Counted from the stretch's first letter, positions 50,866 to 61,730 are shown. The stretch is 64,000 nt of DNA from Hortaea werneckii (GCA_037044905.1 JBAOKB010000020.1:1798001-1862000), one strand, 5' to 3'. Numbers and translations are program-made. Notes: generated from the sequence alone by a model not told the origin.

Positions 50866-51711
50866 TCAAACACGCCCATGCTCCTGCGCAGGCCTCTGCA
50901 CCTCGCCCAATTCCACCTCATTCTCAGCGTCCCGGTCATCCTTCGACGAAACGCCCTCCTGAATCTCCCTCCGCTCCCACTTCGGCGTCACGAACCCGGC
51001 AAAGACAAAAATTGAAACCACCACCGTCTCGGGGAAGAACTGCATAAAAGCCGCTACCCACACATTCACATCCCCAAAGCTGAAAACTCCCGTCGTCCCG
51101 CTCCCAAAGCTCACACAGACCGTATACACGATCCGGACGCAGAGGAAAGGTAACGCGAGCGTGGAAGCCTTGATGAGGTTCTTTTCCGACCCGAGGATCC
51201 AGCGGAGATGGATCACCGACCAGATCGTGATACCGCCGAGGGAGAGGTAGACAACGATGAACAGGATCCCAGCTGCTTCGAGCAGGCCCTCCCCCGTCTC
51301 TTGCGCGGAGGCGGAGGAATCGAAGGCGTTCGTTGCCCCGACGATGGAGACGATAAGCGCCGCTAAGGCGATCAGATGGATTGGTCTGAAGACGTTGGGT
51401 CCGAGGCCTTTGTGCTCTAGGCCCTCGTTGATCCGGGCTAGGAAGCCCATGAGCGCGAGGAGTAAAGGCGCCGTGCCGATTGCGGAGGTGGTGGTGGCGG
51501 TTTGGATTAGTGAGCTGCTGTAGTCGCTTTGGGTGGCCATGTACAGCGTGCAGGAGCTGCCGATCAGGCGGAGGATGCTGAGGAGGACGAGGTAGAACCA
51601 GCCGAGTTGCCGGGATAGGCCGTGTTTGTAGAGGATGAATGCGGAGGCGATGAGTGCTGGGGAGAAGAAGGCCACTTCGGCTGCTGCTAGGCATGCTTTG
51701 GGGGCAACCAT
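50866..51711 (-). CDS. DUF7702-type seven-helix membrane protein
   Basis: The frame opens at 51837, but I prefer the ATG at 51711: it gives MVAPKACLAAAEVAFF, matching the family start just before helix 1, whereas the 42 residues upstream are Pro/Ser-rich and 5'-UTR-like. 281 residues. Seven hydrophobic segments follow: PALIASAFILY, GWFYLVLLSILRLIG, TAPLLLALMGFL, LIALAALIVSIVG, AAGILFIVVYLSLGGI, LALPFLCVRIVYTVCV and VSIFVFAGFV. The cytoplasmic-looking tail is charged and ends ELGEVQRPAQEHGRV. The family is widespread in ascomycetes and uncharacterised; a receptor or channel role is possible but unproven. Confidence 0.82.
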   Translation of the reverse strand: MVAPKACLAAAEVAFFSPALIASAFILYKHGLSRQLGWFYLVLLSILRLIGSSCTLYMATQSDYSSSLIQTATTTSAIGTAPLLLALMGFLARINEGLEHKGLGPNVFRPIHLIALAALIVSIVGATNAFDSSASAQETGEGLLEAAGILFIVVYLSLGGITIWSVIHLRWILGSEKNLIKASTLALPFLCVRIVYTVCVSFGSGTTGVFSFGDVNVWVAAFMQFFPETVVVSIFVFAGFVTPKWERREIQEGVSSKDDRDAENEVELGEVQRPAQEHGRV

Positions 51712-52455
51712 TGCTGGAGCTGGTGCGAGATTTGAGGGGGGTTGAGGAGGAATCTGGGTGATGAACGGGAGCGGTAATATGCAAGGGCTACCTTTTGGAA
51801 ATTGTGCTGATGATGGTGTAGAGTTCCCTACCTTCATGCTGAGAGTGCCTACTTATACCTACGACGCTCATCTTCTTCGCCATACCTTTTGAACCGCCTC
51901 AATACGAGGCATCGTCCATGGATCCGAATCCAAGGCAGTGTTGCGCGCGGTCTGGTCACCGAACGTGGATAGGAAAGCAATTCAACGCGCAGGCGCACTC
52001 GCTCAGACCGATGCTGTAAGCAAATGGAGCGCACGATACCTGAATTAAATCAGCCTTGTAGGGACAAGCGTTGTGGGTTGCGCCGTAGGATCTCAATGCC
52101 ACGTGTATTGCGCGCGCGATGCTGGCTCTAAAGAGCAAGGTGAAGTTGCGCTCAATGTGGCTGAGAGACCAGGGCTGAGTGACCAAGTTCGTTTACTAAG
52201 CGCTCTGGCGCCATGCTCACCAAATTCAGTTAGGTCCTTATTCCTGCGGCAGGAGTTGCGACAGGCATCGACCTGGGAAGGTCGGGTAATTTTTCAACGT
52301 GTCTCATTCAGATCGTAAATATGTACAGCCAGAACATAATAGGGTATCTCCCACTTAAACTCAAAAGTACTGCCTGTCCTCCGTCAAACGCCGAGCCATT
52401 CTGCTAGGAATGCAAAGCAAATCTGCCATGTGAAGTTCCGCCAAATCGTTCAACA
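51712..52455. other. Intergenic; nothing convincing
   Basis: 740 nt between two minus-strand genes. Includes the probable 5' UTR of the DUF7702 gene. Only short frames without features. Confidence 0.5.
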
Positions 52456-53844
52456 TTAATCCATAAGGTGGTCGCCTTCAGCGCCCTTTTCGAGGCCTTC
52501 GGAAAGGAAAGGATGCTCTAGCGCGCAATCCGCTGGGATTCTCCTGGCCGGGTCGAGCTCGAGAAGGCATCGCATGAATTCAACCGCATCAAGCTCATCC
52601 TTGGTAAAGCCGCCCAAGCCGTCTGCGCCCTTCCTTGGGCGATTTTGGCACCAAGATAAAAGCTTCTCCCAGCCATGACCGTTCTCGCTCAGCGTTGGAA
52701 TGTTGGTTTGCAGGACTTGGCCGTGGAGAAGGGCAGTCTCCTTCATGCGCTTCTTTCCGAATATGCAACAGAGCTCGATGAAAGCATCGATATCATCGGC
52801 AGAATGAAAGAAAGGGAACCGCTTGCTCAAGAACGTGAGCAAGATAACCCCACATGACCACATGTCGATAAGACACGTCTGAGCCGTGCACTTCAACAGC
52901 ACTTCAGGGGCGCGGAAACCACGAGTGCCTGCGCGATTGGCGCGGCGAGAGGAGCGCTGATCTTGCGTCGGAAAGGTGGGCCTTGGAGGTAGTTGACCAG
53001 CCTGAGCGGCGACGTTCTGGGACATGAAGTGAACCGACTGATGGATCTTTCGCCGGCGGTCGCCGTCCTCGTAACAGCAGTTGCAATGATGGTAATCCGT
53101 GCCTTCCCTTTCTGCCAAGCCGAAATCGACGAGTACACCACGCTGTTGTGATGGCGAGTAGAGGAAATTGGTTGGCTTGATATCTCTGTGTATTATGCCA
53201 GCCTTGTGCGTGTAATCTAGTGCTGTGAAAAGGTTGCGAAGGTAGACTCTGATGTCGGCGACTGTGAAGTCGCGGTAGTAGTCTCGGAAATCCTCGTGTT
53301 GGAAAAAGGGCAGGATTGCAATGACTTGATCCTGGTGGCGAAAAGCCGTGATGAGTGGACAGACATTTGGCGAGTCTTTGAGGTCATGCAGTAGCTCGAG
53401 CTCATTGAGTATACGCAAAGGTGACGAGGTGACATAGATCTTCTTGATAGCCACATAACGCGTTCTTTGGGAGCGATTTGAGTCACGCTTGAGAGTTGAA
53501 GCATTGCGATATCCGTTTTCCTTATCAGCGTCCAGATCCCAATTGTTTTCGTAATGATCGTAGAGTAGGTCTTCGGCCTTGTACACGGTGGAGAAGGTGC
53601 CTTCGCCAATGCGGTTGATCAGGCGATATCGCTGCGTGATGTTCTTGAAAGAAGCCTCGAATCGCTCGATGTCGTCGGCTACTGCATCGTCTATTTCCTC
53701 ATCTTCCGACACAGTAGCACCGCTCTCCTCGAGTGGTCCCATGCTCTCGTCCATACTCTCGGTGTCGTCGTCGCTCTCGTGGTGCCTTACCGCCTCCTCC
53801 TCGTGAGCAGGCACTTGGTATACCCGCTTTGCCACTGCAGCCAT
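52456..53844 (-). CDS. CDC7: Cdc7/Hsk1 kinase, catalytic subunit of DDK
   Basis: Intronless, 462 residues from the ATG at 53844; the frame extends upstream to a GTG only. DDK phosphorylates the MCM helicase to fire replication origins. N-terminal 70 residues are acidic (DDDTESMDESM). Kinase motifs: GEGTFSTV (glycine loop), VAIKK (Lys), NELELL (Glu), HRDIKPTNFLY (catalytic loop), VDFGLAERE (DFG), GTRGFRAPEVL (activation segment end). Kinase insert between the DFG and activation end (about residues 265-315) is typical of Cdc7 and is unusually Cys/His-rich here (HHCNCCYED). C-terminal lobe ends in LLELDPARRIPADCALEHPFLSEG. Neighbour: divergent condensin gene, 287 nt away. High confidence; partner Dbf4 is elsewhere. 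Confidence 0.95.
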   Translation of the reverse strand: MAAVAKRVYQVPAHEEEAVRHHESDDDTESMDESMGPLEESGATVSEDEEIDDAVADDIERFEASFKNITQRYRLINRIGEGTFSTVYKAEDLLYDHYENNWDLDADKENGYRNASTLKRDSNRSQRTRYVAIKKIYVTSSPLRILNELELLHDLKDSPNVCPLITAFRHQDQVIAILPFFQHEDFRDYYRDFTVADIRVYLRNLFTALDYTHKAGIIHRDIKPTNFLYSPSQQRGVLVDFGLAEREGTDYHHCNCCYEDGDRRRKIHQSVHFMSQNVAAQAGQLPPRPTFPTQDQRSSRRANRAGTRGFRAPEVLLKCTAQTCLIDMWSCGVILLTFLSKRFPFFHSADDIDAFIELCCIFGKKRMKETALLHGQVLQTNIPTLSENGHGWEKLLSWCQNRPRKGADGLGGFTKDELDAVEFMRCLLELDPARRIPADCALEHPFLSEGLEKGAEGDHLMD

Positions 53845-54131
53845 TCTCGCTCCGTCGTGTACCACACCCGAAAGACAATCCGAGAGTCAGCTGACATGCA
53901 ATAATCAGCTGTGGAAAGGCAGCTTGCCAGGAAGATGTGAAGCTTCTTCGAAGAGCACGAGGAAAGCGCGGGGAGACGCGCCGTGTAAATAGACTAGGCC
54001 CAAAACGGCAAGACATCAACACCTCGCAAAAGCGGGCTCTTTCGCAGCTGAGCGCAGTCGGCTCCTACTCAGTTTACTTCGTATACGACCGACAACATCG
54101 CCGCGCAGTCTTGCGCAATCCCATAGCCACT
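53845..54131. promoter_or_regulatory. Bidirectional promoter, CDC7 / condensin
   Basis: 287 nt between divergent cell-cycle genes. It contains AAAGCGCGGGGAGACGCGCC (53964-53983), a GC-rich block with an ACGCGC that resembles an MCB (ACGCGT) with one mismatch. No other site identified. A shared S/M-phase promoter is inferred. Confidence 0.45.
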
Positions 54132-57100
54132 ATGGCTGACTTTGACATCAACGCCGCGCTCAAGGCGTATCTGGACGATCCGCAGTCCTTTACCACCCCA
54201 GAAGCGGACTCAACACTGCTTGATTGCGAGAACGACCCAGACGCTTATACGCCAGGTCTCATTAATAGCGTCCTGAACCCCATAGCAGATGCGATTGGCG
54301 AAGCTCCCGAAGCGATACTTCAAGCATGCAATCTGGAAAGCCTGTATTTCCTACTCAAGTGCGCACCCACTCACCCTGTGAACCAGCACAGTTCTGGTAC
54401 TGATAGCGAGCTCTTCGCTCATGACAGGCAAACTCCTTTCCTTCCAGCCGTTTCTATCGGCAGACTTCTTGACCTCATCATCAGTGGCCTGGGCGCAGAG
54501 GCGGAGATTGTACACCACGAAGAGCAGGAAGGCGAGACAGAAACGGCGCAGCATAAGCAGACCTTGGAGGCGTTCGCCTTTCTGCTTCAGTGGTGCATCG
54601 CAGCTGTTGAAGCAAAGAGTGCCGAGAAGCCAGCTTCCGCGCCTGCAAGAGGCAAAGGTGCGAAAGGGAACAAGAAGAATGGCCAGAAAGACGGCAACTG
54701 GGACCCTTCAGCTCAGCTCCAGACGGCACTGGACTCTATGACCAAAGTCATGAAGCTGAAGCTGGCCAAAGTCTTCGTAACGACCAGTGAACGCGACACG
54801 TTCATCAGCCTTTTCACGAGACCGGTGTACCAAATATTGGAGAGCGAGCAGAGAGTAAAGAGCACAGCGATACGCATGCATGCTTTCAAGGTGCTATGCA
54901 TTGCAGTCAAGCACCATGGACATGCGTACGGAGCACAGAACAGCATCATTCAGAACTTGACGTATTACGAGCATCTGGCCGAGCCAATGGCCGAGTTCTT
55001 GAACATTCTGGCTGAGCAGTACGACTATCCGCAGCTGGCTGAAGAGGTAATGAAGGAACTTTCCAACAAGGAGTTTGCAGCAAACGACACAAAGGGTCCG
55101 AAATCTGTCTCTGCATTCGTCGCGCGACTGTCTGAGCTGGCTCCACGCGTTGTCCAGCGACAGGTGGCCTCGCTAGCCAAGTTATTGGAGAGCGAGAATT
55201 ACACTCTACGATGCGCCATCATTGAGGTCTGCGGCAATCTGATCGCTATGTTGAGCAAGGTGGAGGAAGGCGACCGAACCGAGATGCACAAAGAACAAAT
55301 GAATGCCTTCTTCGACGTCCTCGAAGAGCGCTTCCTGGATATCAACCCGTACTGCAGATGCCGAACGATTCAGGTGTATGTCAAGCTGTGCGATCTTGAA
55401 ACCAAATATCCGAAACGTAGGCAAACAGCGACTCGATTGGCCACGCAGAGCTTGGAGGACAAGAGCAGCAACGTTCGCAAAAATGCGGTCAAGCTCCTCG
55501 CCCGGCTGATGGCCACTCATCCCTTCCAAGCGCTCCATGGCGGTCTGCTTGGTATGCGGGAATGGACAGAAAGAAAGGAGAAGGTCGAAACGGAAATCAG
55601 CGCTCTGAAGCCACCTGCGGAGACTGGACTTGCAGAACGCACAGAGCACGAGGCGACTGTTGACGACGACCTCGTTGACGATGCCACAAAGGTTGAGGAG
55701 CCAGAACAGGAACCGATGTCCGAAGAACAAAAATTGGCTGCATTTCAGAAAGCTCAAGAAGACGCGGCAACCGCAGAAGCACTCAACAAGTTACAGTTGA
55801 CGAAGCGGTATTATGTTGAAGCTCTGAACTTCATCGACACTCTTCACGAAGCCAGCCCTCTCACAATGCAGCTTCTGGCCAGCAAAAACAAGTCAGAAGT
55901 CATCGAAGCGATGGACTTCTTCGTCATGGCCGACGCGTTCGGTCTTGAGACCTCCAAGGCGGGCATTAGGCGCATGTTACGTCTCATCTGGACTAAAGGA
56001 AACAGTGACGAGGGCAAAGGCGTTCAGACCCACCTCATTGAGTGCTACAAGGGTCTTTTCTTCGACGCACCAGGCAACTTCTCTCAGAACGATGCAGCCA
56101 TTTACGTGGCCAGAAACATGATCAGTCTGACGTTCGGCGCAACGCCTGCTGAACTTACCAGTCTGGAGCAGCTTCTTGCTACGATGATGAAGGAGAAATT
56201 CGTCTCTGAGCTTGTCATCCAAAAATTATGGCAGGTGTACAGCGTGCAGAAAAAGGAAATTAGCAAGTCTCAGAGACGCGGGGCAATTATTGTACTGGGG
56301 ATGCTGGCACTGGCTGATCCGGAGGTCGTGGTGAGGGAGATGGAAGCTTGCTTGCGCATCGGTCTGGGTGCCATAGGCCGGAAAGACCTCGTGCTTGCAC
56401 GATACACGTGCATCGCACTGATGCGGATGACAGATAACAAGCCTGTGAAGGGCACGCAAGCGAAACCGAGCAACAGGCTACCCAATGATCATGCCGTGTT
56501 GATTCGCCTCGCGGCGCTACTGGAGATTCGAAGCGAGAGCCGAGACTGGTACGGAATGGCTGAGACCGCTATTGGCGCCATTTACGCACTTTCCAAGCAC
56601 CCGGACGTCCTTTGTTCAGATGTGATTCGCCGGAAGACGAAGGCTGTCTTCGCGCCGCGGGCTGCTCCGGCGGCGGCAAAGCCAGGGGTGGAAAACAGCC
56701 AAGTCGACGACGATGGCGACATCGAAATGAGCGATATGCCAGAGGACCAACCCGAGCCGGAGCCGCAGCAGCCTGAAGCAGAGTCGTTAGAGGAGAACGG
56801 CAAGCATGCCCTCGGACTTTCTCAGCTCCTGTTCGCAGTCGGCCACATCGCTCTGAAGCAGATCGTACACTTGGAGCTCTGTGAGCAAGATTTCAAACGC
56901 AGGAAAGCCGAGAAAGAGAAGAACGCTTCGGCTTCCTCGCCAGCTAAGAAGACTCCGGGCGGGAAGACTGAATCGTCGAAGGCTGTCGAGGCCAGGAAGG
57001 AAGAGGAAGATGAGATGGACCTCATCGCCGGCACAAACGAGGATGATTTCACTGACGCCATCGCTCATGTCCGCGAACGCGAACTGCTCTATGGCAAGCA

Positions 57101-57899
57101 AAGCTTATTGTCCAATTTCGGGCCTTTGGTCAAGGAGATTTGCAGCAACAACACCTCGTACCCAAACGCCGAGCTGCAAGCCCAGGCAGCCCTGTGCATG
57201 GCGAAGCTCATGTGCGTCAGTTCGGAATACTGCGAGGCGAATCTTAGCCTCCTGATTACGATTCTGGAGCGGTCGCCTTCCGCCATCACACGTGGCAACC
57301 TTGTCATCGCCCTTGGCGATATGGCGGTGTGCTTCAACCACCTGATTGACGAGAACACCGATTTCTTGTACCGTCGGTTATCTGACCCGTCGCTACCCGT
57401 TAAGCGAACATGTCTGATGACCTTAACCTTCTTGATCCTGGCGGGTCAGGTGAAGGTCAAGGGCCAGCTCGGTGAAATGGCCAAGTGTATAGAGGACACG
57501 GACGAGCGTCTGCGGGACATGAGTCGCATGTTCTTCGCCGAACTCGCAGGCAAGGACAATGCGGTGTACAACCACTTTGTCGACATGTTCAGCCTGCTTT
57601 CCGCGGAGGGCGCTTTAGACGAGGACCGTTTCCGCAAGGTCATCAAGTTCTTGGCTAGCTTCATCGAAAAGGTAAGATGGACTTGGCTTCCCAATGCCAT
57701 GTGGTGCCCAGCGCTAATGATATTGCAGGACAAGCATGCTAAGAACTTGGCGAGCAAATTGGCACCCAGACTCCAGAGGGCCGAGAGCGAGCGCCAGTGG
57801 AATGATGTCGCCTATGCGTTGGGGCTGTTGCCTCACAAAAACGAAGAGATTTCGAAATTGGTCAGCGAAGGCTGCAAAGTTGTCGAGGCGAATGCTTAA
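54132..57899 (+). CDS. YCS4: Condensin complex subunit 1 (Cnd1/Ycs4/CAP-D2)
   Basis: Two exons, 54132-57671 and 57729-57899; 57-nt intron (GTAAGA...GCAG) with a CTAAT branch. 1,236 residues. This HEAT-repeat subunit binds the SMC2/4-kleisin core and is needed for mitotic chromosome condensation. Visible: N-terminal condensin domain (about residues 75-260), HEAT repeats through the middle (TAIRMHAFKVLCIAVKHHGHA, LRCAIIEVCGNLIAML, NVRKNAVKLLARLM), and the C-terminal Cnd1 domain (about 980-1180: LCMAKLMCVSSEYCEANL, RGNLVIALGDMAVCFNHL, VKRTCLMTLTFLILAGQ). Acidic and Lys-rich loops at about 480-530 and 850-960 are probably disordered. The intron is a multiple of three with no in-frame stop, so retention would add 19 residues. 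The frame begins upstream at 53937; the ATG at 54132 matches the family start. Confidence 0.95.
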   Translation: MADFDINAALKAYLDDPQSFTTPEADSTLLDCENDPDAYTPGLINSVLNPIADAIGEAPEAILQACNLESLYFLLKCAPTHPVNQHSSGTDSELFAHDRQTPFLPAVSIGRLLDLIISGLGAEAEIVHHEEQEGETETAQHKQTLEAFAFLLQWCIAAVEAKSAEKPASAPARGKGAKGNKKNGQKDGNWDPSAQLQTALDSMTKVMKLKLAKVFVTTSERDTFISLFTRPVYQILESEQRVKSTAIRMHAFKVLCIAVKHHGHAYGAQNSIIQNLTYYEHLAEPMAEFLNILAEQYDYPQLAEEVMKELSNKEFAANDTKGPKSVSAFVARLSELAPRVVQRQVASLAKLLESENYTLRCAIIEVCGNLIAMLSKVEEGDRTEMHKEQMNAFFDVLEERFLDINPYCRCRTIQVYVKLCDLETKYPKRRQTATRLATQSLEDKSSNVRKNAVKLLARLMATHPFQALHGGLLGMREWTERKEKVETEISALKPPAETGLAERTEHEATVDDDLVDDATKVEEPEQEPMSEEQKLAAFQKAQEDAATAEALNKLQLTKRYYVEALNFIDTLHEASPLTMQLLASKNKSEVIEAMDFFVMADAFGLETSKAGIRRMLRLIWTKGNSDEGKGVQTHLIECYKGLFFDAPGNFSQNDAAIYVARNMISLTFGATPAELTSLEQLLATMMKEKFVSELVIQKLWQVYSVQKKEISKSQRRGAIIVLGMLALADPEVVVREMEACLRIGLGAIGRKDLVLARYTCIALMRMTDNKPVKGTQAKPSNRLPNDHAVLIRLAALLEIRSESRDWYGMAETAIGAIYALSKHPDVLCSDVIRRKTKAVFAPRAAPAAAKPGVENSQVDDDGDIEMSDMPEDQPEPEPQQPEAESLEENGKHALGLSQLLFAVGHIALKQIVHLELCEQDFKRRKAEKEKNASASSPAKKTPGGKTESSKAVEARKEEEDEMDLIAGTNEDDFTDAIAHVRERELLYGKQSLLSNFGPLVKEICSNNTSYPNAELQAQAALCMAKLMCVSSEYCEANLSLLITILERSPSAITRGNLVIALGDMAVCFNHLIDENTDFLYRRLSDPSLPVKRTCLMTLTFLILAGQVKVKGQLGEMAKCIEDTDERLRDMSRMFFAELAGKDNAVYNHFVDMFSLLSAEGALDEDRFRKVIKFLASFIEKVRWTWLPNAMWCPALMILQDKHAKNLASKLAPRLQRAESERQWNDVAYALGLLPHKNEEISKLVSEGCKVVEANA

Positions 57900-59742
57900 C
57901 TGTGACATTCGGGAGGGAAACGGCGTTTGGGTTCGGTCGGGGAGGCAAGTGGCTAAGATACCCAAAGAACCTGGAAATTGTATTTCGTCTTGTGAAAACG
58001 TTGTCACTTGTTGCAATGACGATGGCTTCTTGTTGCCGTCTACAATAATATTCCTTGCCGGTTGTCTTCAGGAGAGCCATTGGGGGCCCGTGTTGAACGA
58101 CTATTGGCACCCCGGTGATGGTTAAAGATTTTTTTTTGACACTTTAGCCGACCTGGGCAATCAGGCCGCCTTCGCGAGTTGCGCCAGAGGAATCAATTAG
58201 TAGGTCTCCGAAGCCTGAACGTGCTGCCCGGGCTGCTCGTTCGCGCTGTCAAGTCCGCGGAAAGTACGGCTCGTACAACCGTCAGGGTCGTATAGCCTCA
58301 GGTTACGAAGCTGTGCCGCGTCGCCAAGCTCGTTAGGACCGACAAGCCGCCAAGCTTGTAGTCTAGACAAGCTCCACGATAAAGGAAGCGCCACCCTCGC
58401 GGTTAAACACAGGCTAGTAGTCATTGGGCGAAGGCTAGAAGGGTCGCCAGAGTTCAAAGATGCGCACGAGTGGGCATAACGTCTCGGCAAAATGGTCCCG
58501 ATGTAGATGTTGTGGAGGAAAAAGCCACCTGCAAAAGAGTGAAAGCCTACTCCGAGATGATTGGCGGTGCCTTCTTCTAGGAATGGAGTAAGACACGGTC
58601 AAAGGGGGTAGGGTTGACAGTGGTGGTAGAATGCCAACCGAACTGATAGTGACAATAATCTAGCTCGCCTAGCACGTGCTCATCCGCGGCGACCCCAAAT
58701 TGGGCTCGAATGATTCGAAGAGTAGGGAGGAATAATGTCAGTGGAATGACACCGATGACGCGGCCTCGCTTGTTTGCTTGGGCTTGCTTCATCGGAAATC
58801 TGCAGCGCGGAGAGCGCAGGGCAAATCGCGAGCGCCAAGTCTTGGGTTGCTTGGTGTGCAACTTGGTAAGGCTTGGCCGAGGGCTGCGTGTGGAGATCAC
58901 AAGCCTTTGCTGCACTTGAGCTTAAGCCCAATACAGTGGCAGAGCTTGGCATGGCTGACAGCTCCGCGCATCCGCTCCTCCTGACCATAATTGCGCTTGG
59001 ATGGTGATTAACGGCTCACTCAGGCAATGTCCCGGTTGTTGAACTGATAAGGAGCGTCCATTCGACATTACTTGCACTGCCATTGGCTTGGTTCTGGCAT
59101 GCGCGGCGAACAGGCGAGACGCTCAAGATTGGCTCTGGCCATTTCATTGCTAATGCCATGAGCGTAGTAAAGCCTGCCACGCGACTGACGAGACGCCGCG
59201 AACCTTAAAGCGGCCTTGTTTGACGCCCCACATGATTGAGTGAGGGAAGCTGAGCCGGCCGAGCCGCTTGAGAGCTTTGGCAATCCATGGCGAATGTCTG
59301 GGATGATTTTTGTAAAATGACAAACGCGTTGATATAGCAGTTTAGAGAGATATATTGACCATCTCCTGGCTTGAGAAAATTGCCCGTGAGAGCAGAGGCA
59401 GGTTGCAGTCTTTATCGCGTCCACCGACACTCCATACGGGGACAAGCAGTTCGGAAAGACGTCGTTCTTGGCGATCAGCCAAGCTCTCGACCGCGGGCGC
59501 TAAACTCTCTTCTCCAGCAGGACCGGGGTCGCTCATTCCACCATACATTGCGGGCACATCACCACCAGCTACCTTCCCCATTCTCGCTTCTCCTCAGACA
59601 GACCTTGACCTCGCGACACAGCAGCGCATCGTCACTCTACGTACGACTTCCTCGATAAGTCACACTGCGTGCTTCCACCTACGGGTCTCACTCAACTTAG
59701 CGGGGCTACTGTCTTGCAAGGTCCACGTCCGGACCACGCACT
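57900..59742. other. 1.8-kb intergenic region upstream of the WOPR regulator
   Basis: Holds the condensin 3' flank and the presumably long promoter/5' UTR of the Gti1/Pac2 gene. Open frames (58197-58490, 58577-58915, 59355-59807) have no family features. T8 at 58130. Nothing more specific seen. Confidence 0.45.
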
Positions 59743-61167
59743 ATGATGGGGATGGAAACGTACAATGGCCAAGTGCGCACACCTGCGGACGCAATCATAT
59801 TATTTGAGGCTTGCAGAATAGGATTGCTACCACGCGTTCAGCGACGGCTTTCAGAGAAAGAACGGCAATCAATCAAGTCCGGCTCAGTGTTTGTGTGGGA
59901 TGAGCGCGAAGCCGGCATGCGAAGATGGACAGACGGCAAATCCTGGAGCGCGAGCCGAGTTTCGGGAAGCTTTCTTACATATCGCGAAATGGAGGGCAAG
60001 CGTGGAGGCAGCAGCTTCGAGAAGAACGCCAACCGTGATGGCGTCCAGGACGGACAGCCGCAACAGCAGAATGACTCGGACGGCGGGCCCGACGGCTACA
60101 GATATAAGCCAGACGGACTTATGAAGCAATCCTTCTCTATCACCACAAACAACGGCCAGCACTTGCATCTGATCAGCTACTTCTCAAGGGCGTCCTCAAA
60201 CGCGCAGAATCTCATCCAGCCCACCAACGACCCACAGCTTAGACACATCAGACCTGAGAAGGGCATGTATCCTGAGTCGACTGTTCACGAGCAAAGCACG
60301 ATCCCTGCAGTCACACAAGGTCCGATGGGCTCTCCTAGTTACGCCCACACACCACACCAAGCACCGTATGCACGTCCACCCCCGTATGCATATGGACCTC
60401 ATCCAGGCTGGCCTCCTAGTCCCATGCCTACTCCGCCACCTCATCCGGGTTACGCTTCCTACTACCCACCACATGGACCCTACCCGGGACACTCGCCGCT
60501 GCAGAACATGCAATATCCACCGCCTTATGGCCAGCCTCCACCCATGACCGCCTTCGACAGACCACCGCCACCAATGGCGAACGGCCTGCCGCCACCGCCG
60601 CCGGGACAGTATGGTCACGCTCCACCAAACGGCTACCACCACGGATATCCTTATCCTGCAAACGGCTACCACTCATATCAACCTCCTCCGCTTCACACGC
60701 CGCAGTCACAGCCTCAAGCGCCCCTGCCAAATCCACAGCCTTCGCAACACTCGCAGCAGCAGCAGCAGCAACCCCCGCCGCCTCCACCGCCGCAGCCACA
60801 ATCACAGCCTTCTCAAAGTCATTCCTCGAGCTCAGTTTCGAGCTCCACGGACTCAGCTCAGCAAAACTCCGATGGCAAGCGTCAAGATTCTCATCAGCCG
60901 ACAGCCGCTCCTGCAAGTGAGCCTCATTCCCGGGCAGGAGCTACTGCTTCTCCGCCTCCACAGACTAGTGCTTCTGGCACAACGATCCCGAGCATTTCTG
61001 CCATGTTGAATGGCGGTGAAAGTGGTCAGACACCATCGAAGTCTGGAAACCGCAGTTCAACGTCACCAAGACCGTTGCAGGACATTCCCATGCACAAGTT
61101 GGGCTTCGAGGCAAATCGGGATGTCCAGGCATTGCGGAATCTCGACAAGACCACCTTCAAGTTCTGA
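59743..61167 (+). CDS. Gti1/Pac2 (WOPR) transcription factor
   Basis: Intronless, 474 residues. WOPR proteins (Wor1, Ryp1, Sge1, Pac2, Gti1) are fungal master regulators of morphological switching, conidiation and pathogenicity. WOPR box 1 covers residues about 4-85 (YNGQVRTPADAIILFEACR, PRVQRRLSEKERQSIKSGSVFVWDE, MRRWTDGKSWSASRVSGSFLTYRE) and box 2 about 112-150 (GYRYKPDGLMKQSFSIT, HLHLISYFSR). The pattern is closer to Pac2 (METY...VRTPADA start) than to Wor1/Sge1. The rest is a Pro/Tyr/Gly-rich activation-type region with poly-Gln (QQQQQ) and Pro runs, then a Ser-rich tail ending DIPMHKLGFEANRDVQALR. Three ATGs cluster at the start (59743, 59746, 59752); the third gives the family METY start. 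Target genes unknown. Confidence 0.92.
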   Translation: MMGMETYNGQVRTPADAIILFEACRIGLLPRVQRRLSEKERQSIKSGSVFVWDEREAGMRRWTDGKSWSASRVSGSFLTYREMEGKRGGSSFEKNANRDGVQDGQPQQQNDSDGGPDGYRYKPDGLMKQSFSITTNNGQHLHLISYFSRASSNAQNLIQPTNDPQLRHIRPEKGMYPESTVHEQSTIPAVTQGPMGSPSYAHTPHQAPYARPPPYAYGPHPGWPPSPMPTPPPHPGYASYYPPHGPYPGHSPLQNMQYPPPYGQPPPMTAFDRPPPPMANGLPPPPPGQYGHAPPNGYHHGYPYPANGYHSYQPPPLHTPQSQPQAPLPNPQPSQHSQQQQQQPPPPPPPQPQSQPSQSHSSSSVSSSTDSAQQNSDGKRQDSHQPTAAPASEPHSRAGATASPPPQTSASGTTIPSISAMLNGGESGQTPSKSGNRSSTSPRPLQDIPMHKLGFEANRDVQALRNLDKTTFKF

Positions 61168-61730
61168 TTTTGCGATGGAGGCTTAGCCTATCAGATTAGT
61201 TTATTCATGTGCAATTCAGCGTGGCGTTTGGTATGCTCGAAACGATGAGATGCTCGAGAATTAGCTCCATGTACGGGCGGGACGATTGATGACTACTGTA
61301 TCGAGCAGCGTCTCGTGATTAGCTTTGCAAATTTGACGTCTCTAATCTTTTTCGCACTTTCACAGCAGACTGCTCAACATAAGTGACACCGAGCGTACTA
61401 TTGCATAATAAGTTAAGCACAAGCGTAGGTACGCGTCAACTTGAAAATTCGCTTGGCAAGAGTCCAGCCTCCAGGTTTTCGCTGCCATCGCCCGGATTGG
61501 ATCTTCACATGTTCGGAGGGTCTCGTTTCACGCTAGCCCCGCATCCCACCACCTCGCTACGCATCCGACCTTGTGTCTCAAAAGTTACTGTTTGCTGTTC
61601 CACTCAAATGCTACTGCGACCTGCTTTACAGACAGAGCCACATAGTCAAATCCAACACAATCTACTGCATCTCACCGTCGCCTCATATTCCATCTGACCA
61701 CCTCATCAGCGCCCTACCACCGCTGGGAAC
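61168..61730. other. Intergenic; nothing seen
   Basis: 560 nt between two plus-strand genes; no coding frame or repeat supported. Confidence 0.5.

Noticed and set aside
55206..55757. 183-residue minus-strand frame
   Set aside because: Inside the condensin gene; no domain features.
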